Assembly: GCF_000723205.1 (NCBI RefSeq)
Contig: NZ_HG315671.1
Location: 4,164,351 to 4,228,350 of the forward strand
DNA length: 64,000 bases
Direction of reading: 5' to 3'
Origin: Formosa agariphila KMM 3901
GTDB taxonomy: Bacteria > Bacteroidota > Bacteroidia > Flavobacteriales > Flavobacteriaceae
Shown piece after piece: positions 59,936-64,000 of the stretch. Positions within the stretch are counted from its first letter, which is position 1. Each line of letters starts with the position of its first letter. Position numbers and translations under genes: made by a program. The notes below the pieces were generated by a model that saw only the letters and a list, made by a program, of their open reading frames with translations, had not been told where the DNA came from and ran no database searches.

Positions 59936-62347
59936 ATGCCAACCAAGTTATTGCTATTCATTTTATTGTGCCCTTTTGTTTCGTTTTCTCAAGACATTGA
60001 GGTCCGTGGTAAAATTGTAGATCAGCAAAACTTACCAATTGCATATGCTAATGTGGTTCTAAAAAATAGCGAAGACTCCAAAATTCTTCATGGTGCTGTA
60101 AGTAACGATGATGGACACTTTGTTATAAAATCGGTTTCTCCAGCAACATATACTTTAGAGATCAGCTTTATTGGGTTTACTACTTATGAAACGACTTTAG
60201 AACTCACTAAAGTATTCGATTTACATACTATAACTTTACAAGAATCGGCTGAAAATTTAGATGCCGTAAATCTTGTAGTTAAGCAACCTACCTTTAAAAA
60301 ACAATCGGACCGAATTGTGTTTAATATTGAACAAACTTCGTTAACAGAGGGTAGTGTGATGGATGTATTAAAAAGTACTCCAGGTGTTTTAATTATGAAT
60401 GATGAGATTAGTGTAAAAAACAACACTAATATTATTTATTTAATTAATGATAAAAGGGTGTATTTATCTGGCGAAGATTTACAAATTCTGTTATCTGGTA
60501 CAAATGCAACTTATGTTCAAGAAGTAGAAGTTATTACCAATCCGCCTGCAAAATTCGATGCAGAAGGTGCAGCTGTTATCAATATTAAAATGAGTAAAAA
60601 CCTAATTACGGGTTACAACGGGAGTCTGTATGCAAACTATACGCAAGGTATACATCCTCGTTTTAAAGTAGGTATGAACCATTTTTATAAAACAGATAAA
60701 CTAAATATTTTCGCAAATTATTCTTACGGAGAACGTGAAATAAATCTTTACGACGAGAGTACTGTAAATTTTATTGAAAACAATGCCATTGTAGGCGAAT
60801 GGTCTAGCATAGGAAATAGAGATACTAAATCGAAATCGCATAATGCGAATGCCAATATAGATTATACATTTAATGATGCGAATGTACTTTCTTTTTCTGC
60901 AAACGTAAATGTAACGCCATATTGGAAACGTCATGGACTTATGGAAACAGAAGCTATAGATTCTTCTTTTGTTTCTGTAAATGATATAGACGATTCTAAG
61001 ACAAATATAGCGGCCAACTTAGACTATGTACACACTTCAGAATCGGGGCAGACTCTATCTGTTAATTTACACCACACTAATTACGATTACGATAGGTATC
61101 AAGATATAAATTCTGACTATTTTGATGTTAATCATGTAATTTCAAGACAGAACGAGTTTAACTCTGTATCTAATCAAAAAACTAAAATTTATTCAGGGCA
61201 GTTAGATTACAGTATGACTTTAAATACTGATGTTGCTTTAGATTTTGGTGTAAAATTTTCAGCGATTGATTCAGATAGTGATGTCGCTCAATTTTATTCA
61301 ACCAAAGATAGATTTATTAACGACGAAATAAATAGCGGTGTTTTCAATTATAACGAAGAGAATTATGCAGCTTATGTAAACAGTTCTAAATATTGGGATA
61401 ACTGGAGTATTTCTGTAGGATTACGAGGTGAATTTACCGATGTAGAAGGATTAGCCACTGGGAGTATAGATAAAGGTAATAGTTTCGATTATTTTAAACT
61501 TTTTCCAACGTTTAATGTTTCTCACGATTTTAACGAAAGCCACAGTCTAGGTTTATCTTATGGTAAACGTATAGCACGACCAACCTATGCATCTTTAAAT
61601 CCGTTTAAATACTATTATAACGATTTTGCTTATTTGCAAGGAAACCCTAGTTTACAACCTACAATTTCGCACTTAACTACATTGTCTTATACGTTAAAAG
61701 GTACATATACTTTTGAAGTGTATTATCGTTATGAGATTGATCCAATAAATGAATTAGTGTTTCAAAATAATAATAGTAATCGTTTAATTTATTTGCCAAC
61801 TAATTTAGATAAATCTATTGATTATGGTTTCGATTTTATGACTTATAAACCCATAACAGCGTTTTGGTCAGTATATTTTATAAATTCAATTTTTCATGAA
61901 ACAGCATATTTCAATGCGGAACAAAGCGGAGGTATTACTGAAACAAATGAAACTTGGGCGATGTATACTAATGTCATGAATTTTTTCTCTTTCTTGGAAG
62001 ACCGTAGTCTAAATGGTGAAATTTCCTTGTTGTATTTATCGCCAATGATTAATGGATCGTCTAACGTCTCTTCAAGAACACAAGTCGATTTAGGTGTTAA
62101 AAAGAGTTTTAATAACGGAAAGTGGGTCGTTTCACTTAAAGCTAGCGATATTTTTAGAACTACAGATTTTACTTTAAAAAATCAATATTTAAACCAAGAT
62201 AACTCTTATTATAGTAGATTCGATAACCAATGGATACGTTTTGGGTTGCGGTATAACTTCGGAAATACGAAGTTAAAAACCAACGAAAAAGAAGCAAAAG
62301 AGCTAAACGAACGTAACCGTTTAAACAACGAAGGTGCTGATCATTAA
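59936..62347 (+). CDS. Outer-membrane beta-barrel (TonB-receptor-like) protein with carboxypeptidase-like N-domain
   Basis: An 803-residue outer-membrane protein. The signal peptide ends near VSFSQ (residue 19). A carboxypeptidase-regulatory-like sandwich (about 20-105) is followed by a plug-like region with DVLKSTPGVLI and DAEGAAVINIKMSK, then a barrel of the OMP_b-brl_3 type. Unlike classical receptors the chain continues about 25 charged residues past the last strand (RFGLRYNF). No lipoprotein partner follows. The next gene repeats only its N-terminal domain. Confidence 0.85.
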   Translation: MPTKLLLFILLCPFVSFSQDIEVRGKIVDQQNLPIAYANVVLKNSEDSKILHGAVSNDDGHFVIKSVSPATYTLEISFIGFTTYETTLELTKVFDLHTITLQESAENLDAVNLVVKQPTFKKQSDRIVFNIEQTSLTEGSVMDVLKSTPGVLIMNDEISVKNNTNIIYLINDKRVYLSGEDLQILLSGTNATYVQEVEVITNPPAKFDAEGAAVINIKMSKNLITGYNGSLYANYTQGIHPRFKVGMNHFYKTDKLNIFANYSYGEREINLYDESTVNFIENNAIVGEWSSIGNRDTKSKSHNANANIDYTFNDANVLSFSANVNVTPYWKRHGLMETEAIDSSFVSVNDIDDSKTNIAANLDYVHTSESGQTLSVNLHHTNYDYDRYQDINSDYFDVNHVISRQNEFNSVSNQKTKIYSGQLDYSMTLNTDVALDFGVKFSAIDSDSDVAQFYSTKDRFINDEINSGVFNYNEENYAAYVNSSKYWDNWSISVGLRGEFTDVEGLATGSIDKGNSFDYFKLFPTFNVSHDFNESHSLGLSYGKRIARPTYASLNPFKYYYNDFAYLQGNPSLQPTISHLTTLSYTLKGTYTFEVYYRYEIDPINELVFQNNNSNRLIYLPTNLDKSIDYGFDFMTYKPITAFWSVYFINSIFHETAYFNAEQSGGITETNETWAMYTNVMNFFSFLEDRSLNGEISLLYLSPMINGSSNVSSRTQVDLGVKKSFNNGKWVVSLKASDIFRTTDFTLKNQYLNQDNSYYSRFDNQWIRFGLRYNFGNTKLKTNEKEAKELNERNRLNNEGADH

Positions 62348-62378
62348 AAATATTCTATTTACTTGATTTATAATATAA

Positions 62379-62407
62379 TTGACTTTAAATTATTTATGTT
62401 ATTTTTG
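62379..62407 (+). promoter_or_regulatory. Promoter of the short CarboxypepD-like gene (TTG-N18-TATTTTTG)
   Basis: TTG at 62379-62381 and TATTTTTG at 62400-62407 with an 18-base spacer, ending 19 bases before the ATG at 62427. The short gene therefore appears to have its own promoter. Confidence 0.6.
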
Positions 62408-62426
62408 AGCAACCATTTTTTATTTT

Positions 62427-62804
62427 ATGTCTTTAAAACTAACATTTCTTTTTTTATTTTGTTCTTATTTCTGTTTCTCTCAAGAAATTAAAATTTCTGG
62501 TAAGGTTCTGGATGATCACAAATCACCAATTTCTTATGCAAATGTAATTTTAGTAGACAAAGAAGATCAATCAAAAATATTTGGAACAATAACCAATACC
62601 CAAGGCTTCTTCTTGGTAGATAACATAGTCGTTGGAACTTATAATCTAGAAATTAGTTTTGTAGGATACACAGGGTATAATACAGAATTACTTATAGATA
62701 AGGTTATGTATTTAAAACCTGTTATTTTAAACGAGATAGCCGAAGAGAACTTAAAAGTAATTGAAGTTACTATAGATGATGATGACGTTAAAAAACCTTC
62801 GTAA
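62427..62804 (+). CDS. Stand-alone carboxypeptidase-regulatory-like domain protein (short paralogue)
   Basis: A 125-residue exported protein. After a signal peptide (ends near CFSQ, residue 19) it consists of one carboxypeptidase-regulatory-like sandwich. This aligns by eye with residues 20-120 of the receptor just upstream (shared SYANV/AYANV, TYNLEISFVGY/TYTLEISFIGF and the LDxK/LxK spacing). It stops where the receptor plug would begin, after a short Asp-rich stretch. Either it is the remnant of a second receptor, or a deliberate soluble domain; the separate promoter favours expression. Confidence 0.75.
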   Translation: MSLKLTFLFLFCSYFCFSQEIKISGKVLDDHKSPISYANVILVDKEDQSKIFGTITNTQGFFLVDNIVVGTYNLEISFVGYTGYNTELLIDKVMYLKPVILNEIAEENLKVIEVTIDDDDVKKPS

Positions 62805-62929
62805 CAAAACGTGTGTTTTTAGAATTTATTTACAAAAAGATATAATTCTTTAATACGTATTTAAATGGTTAGCTTTTAACTCAACATATACAAAATATTA
62901 AATAATAGTATTTATTCTCTCAATTTCAG

Positions 62930-62937
62930 TATTTTTG
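62930..62937 (+). promoter_or_regulatory. -7 promoter element for the dus gene (TATTTTTG)
   Basis: TATTTTTG followed by C, 20 bases before the TTG start at 62958, fits TAnnTTTG. No -33 TTG at normal distance. Confidence 0.45.
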
Positions 62938-62957
62938 CACACTTAAAAAAATAGATT

Positions 62958-63953
62958 TTGGTTAAAATAGATACTATAGAACTTCCCGATTTTCCGTTGC
63001 TTTTAGCACCTATGGAAGATGTTAGCGACCCACCCTTTCGTGCATTATGTAAAGAGCAAGGTGCAGATGTTGTCTATACCGAATTTATTTCTAGTGAAGG
63101 ATTAATTCGCGATGCTGTAAAAAGCACCATGAAGTTGGATATTTACGAAAAAGAACGTCCTGTAGGAATCCAAATTTTTGGAGCTAATCTGGACAGTATG
63201 CTTCAAACTGTAGATATTGTAACCGAATCTAAACCCGATATTATCGATATTAATTTTGGTTGTCCTGTTAAAAAAGTAGTCTCTAAAGGCGCTGGTGCAG
63301 GTATTTTAAAAGATGTCGATTTAATGGTGAGTTTAACCGAAGCCATGGTTAAGCGTACACATTTACCAATTACAGTAAAAACACGCTTGGGGTGGGATCA
63401 CGATTCTATTCGTATTATGGAAGTTGCCGAACGTTTACAAGATGTAGGTTGTAAAGCCATTTCTATTCACGGTCGTACACGTGCACAAATGTATAAAGGA
63501 GATGCGGATTGGGGACCTATTGCCGATGTAAAAAACAACCCAAGAATGCATATTCCAGTCTTTGGCAATGGCGATGTAGATACTCCAGAAAAAGCCATGA
63601 AAATGCGTGATGAATATGGATTAGATGGCTGTATGATTGGTCGTGCAAGTATTGGCAATCCGTGGTTTTTTAAACAAGTAAAACACTTTTTTGAAACGGG
63701 CGAACATCTTGATCCTATTACAATAGAAGAGCGCGTAGAAGCTGCTAAACGTCATTTACAAATGGCTATCGATTGGAAAGGTGAAATTTTAGGTGTGTTC
63801 GAAACACGACGTCATTACACAAATTACTTTAAAGGTATTCCTCATTTTAAAGAATACCGTCAGCGTATGGTAACTAGCGATGCTTCAAAAGATGTTTTTG
63901 ATGCGTTTGATAGCGTTTTAAATGACTTCTCTGATTATAAGTTTACCAAATAA
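62958..63953 (+). CDS. dusB: tRNA-dihydrouridine synthase (DusB-like)
   Basis: A 331-residue flavoenzyme reducing uridines in the tRNA D-loop. The FMN-binding start LLLAPMEDVSDPPFR, the catalytic-Cys motif NFGCPVKKV, KTRLGWDHD, the GRTRAQMYKG segment and IGRASIGNPWFF are all present. A C-terminal helical domain closes the protein. Translation starts at TTG (62958); the first ATG would cut into the conserved FMN motif. DusB is the closest type by eye, but DusA/C cannot be ruled out without alignment. Confidence 0.92.
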   Translation: MVKIDTIELPDFPLLLAPMEDVSDPPFRALCKEQGADVVYTEFISSEGLIRDAVKSTMKLDIYEKERPVGIQIFGANLDSMLQTVDIVTESKPDIIDINFGCPVKKVVSKGAGAGILKDVDLMVSLTEAMVKRTHLPITVKTRLGWDHDSIRIMEVAERLQDVGCKAISIHGRTRAQMYKGDADWGPIADVKNNPRMHIPVFGNGDVDTPEKAMKMRDEYGLDGCMIGRASIGNPWFFKQVKHFFETGEHLDPITIEERVEAAKRHLQMAIDWKGEILGVFETRRHYTNYFKGIPHFKEYRQRMVTSDASKDVFDAFDSVLNDFSDYKFTK

Positions 63954-64000
63954 CTAAATTTTATATTAATCACATTCAGCATTTTTTTCAGAATATTATT

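Noticed and set aside
59815..60000. 61-residue plus-strand frame overlapping the receptor start
   Set aside because: It overlaps the receptor promoter and signal peptide in another frame, with no recognisable protein features.
1..64000. Mobile elements, CRISPR arrays, prophage or defence islands
   Set aside because: No transposase, integrase, phage gene, restriction gene or regular direct-repeat array was found; base composition and gene types are uniform.

Overview
The window is a continuous stretch of AT-rich bacterial chromosome that reads as Bacteroidota, family Flavobacteriaceae. The signs are: DUF4837, DUF4175, DUF4249 and head-GIN proteins; carboxypeptidase-like-domain TonB receptors; a type IX secretion (T9SS) sorting tail on a metalloprotease; GlnRS alongside GltX; and many TAnnTTTG (-7) promoter elements in place of an E. 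coli-type -10 box. It is mostly core genome. I see no insertion sequence, prophage, CRISPR array, rRNA operon or obvious transferred island.

Layout. 0-9 kb: M23 peptidase and GH3-like genes (translationally coupled), tatA, a pgk / LysM transglycosylase / DUF4837 cluster, holB and a DoxX-like gene. 9-13 kb: a TonB receptor with its DUF4249 lipoprotein, then an OmpH-like chaperone. 13-20 kb: methyltransferase, mnmG, ybeY and DUF4175 genes, with two perfect parS-like palindromes flanking mnmG. 20-33 kb: gltX, a T9SS M36-like protease, an SPFH/YbjQ/Sel1 operon, a two-component system next to a small triple-repeat secreted protein, lplA, glnS, folB and tRNA-Cys. 33-37 kb: LysE, head-GIN, RNase R, then a 1.07-kb AT-rich gene-free region. 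37.6-39.8 kb: rpiB / zinc efflux / lipoprotein / elaA operon. 39.8-48.4 kb: pncB-pncA-rnpA-S41 operon and an MBL / S8 / M1 hydrolase cluster. 48.5-58 kb: Na+/H+ antiporter, GH31 glucosidase and the glgA-glgC-glgB glycogen operon. 58-64 kb: lepA, an outer-membrane beta-barrel receptor, a short stand-alone copy of its N-terminal domain, and a dus gene.

Most notable reading: several independent signs place a chromosome replication origin inside this window. The rnr-rpiB gap (36536-37610) carries two perfect TTATnCACA DnaA boxes, an alternating AT tract and a palindromic pair of near-boxes. Hand-sampled G/C skew changes character across it. Two parS sites lie 21-23 kb away.

The best candidate for an undescribed small system is at 25.8-28.5 kb. 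A NarL/LuxR-type histidine kinase and response regulator are followed by a perfect 8-2-8 inverted repeat (a 7-2-7 NarL-like geometry), which lies upstream of a gene for a small secreted protein built from three copies of an LxGPxYKNxKxW motif. All assignments come from reading the sequence; no database search or alignment program was run.
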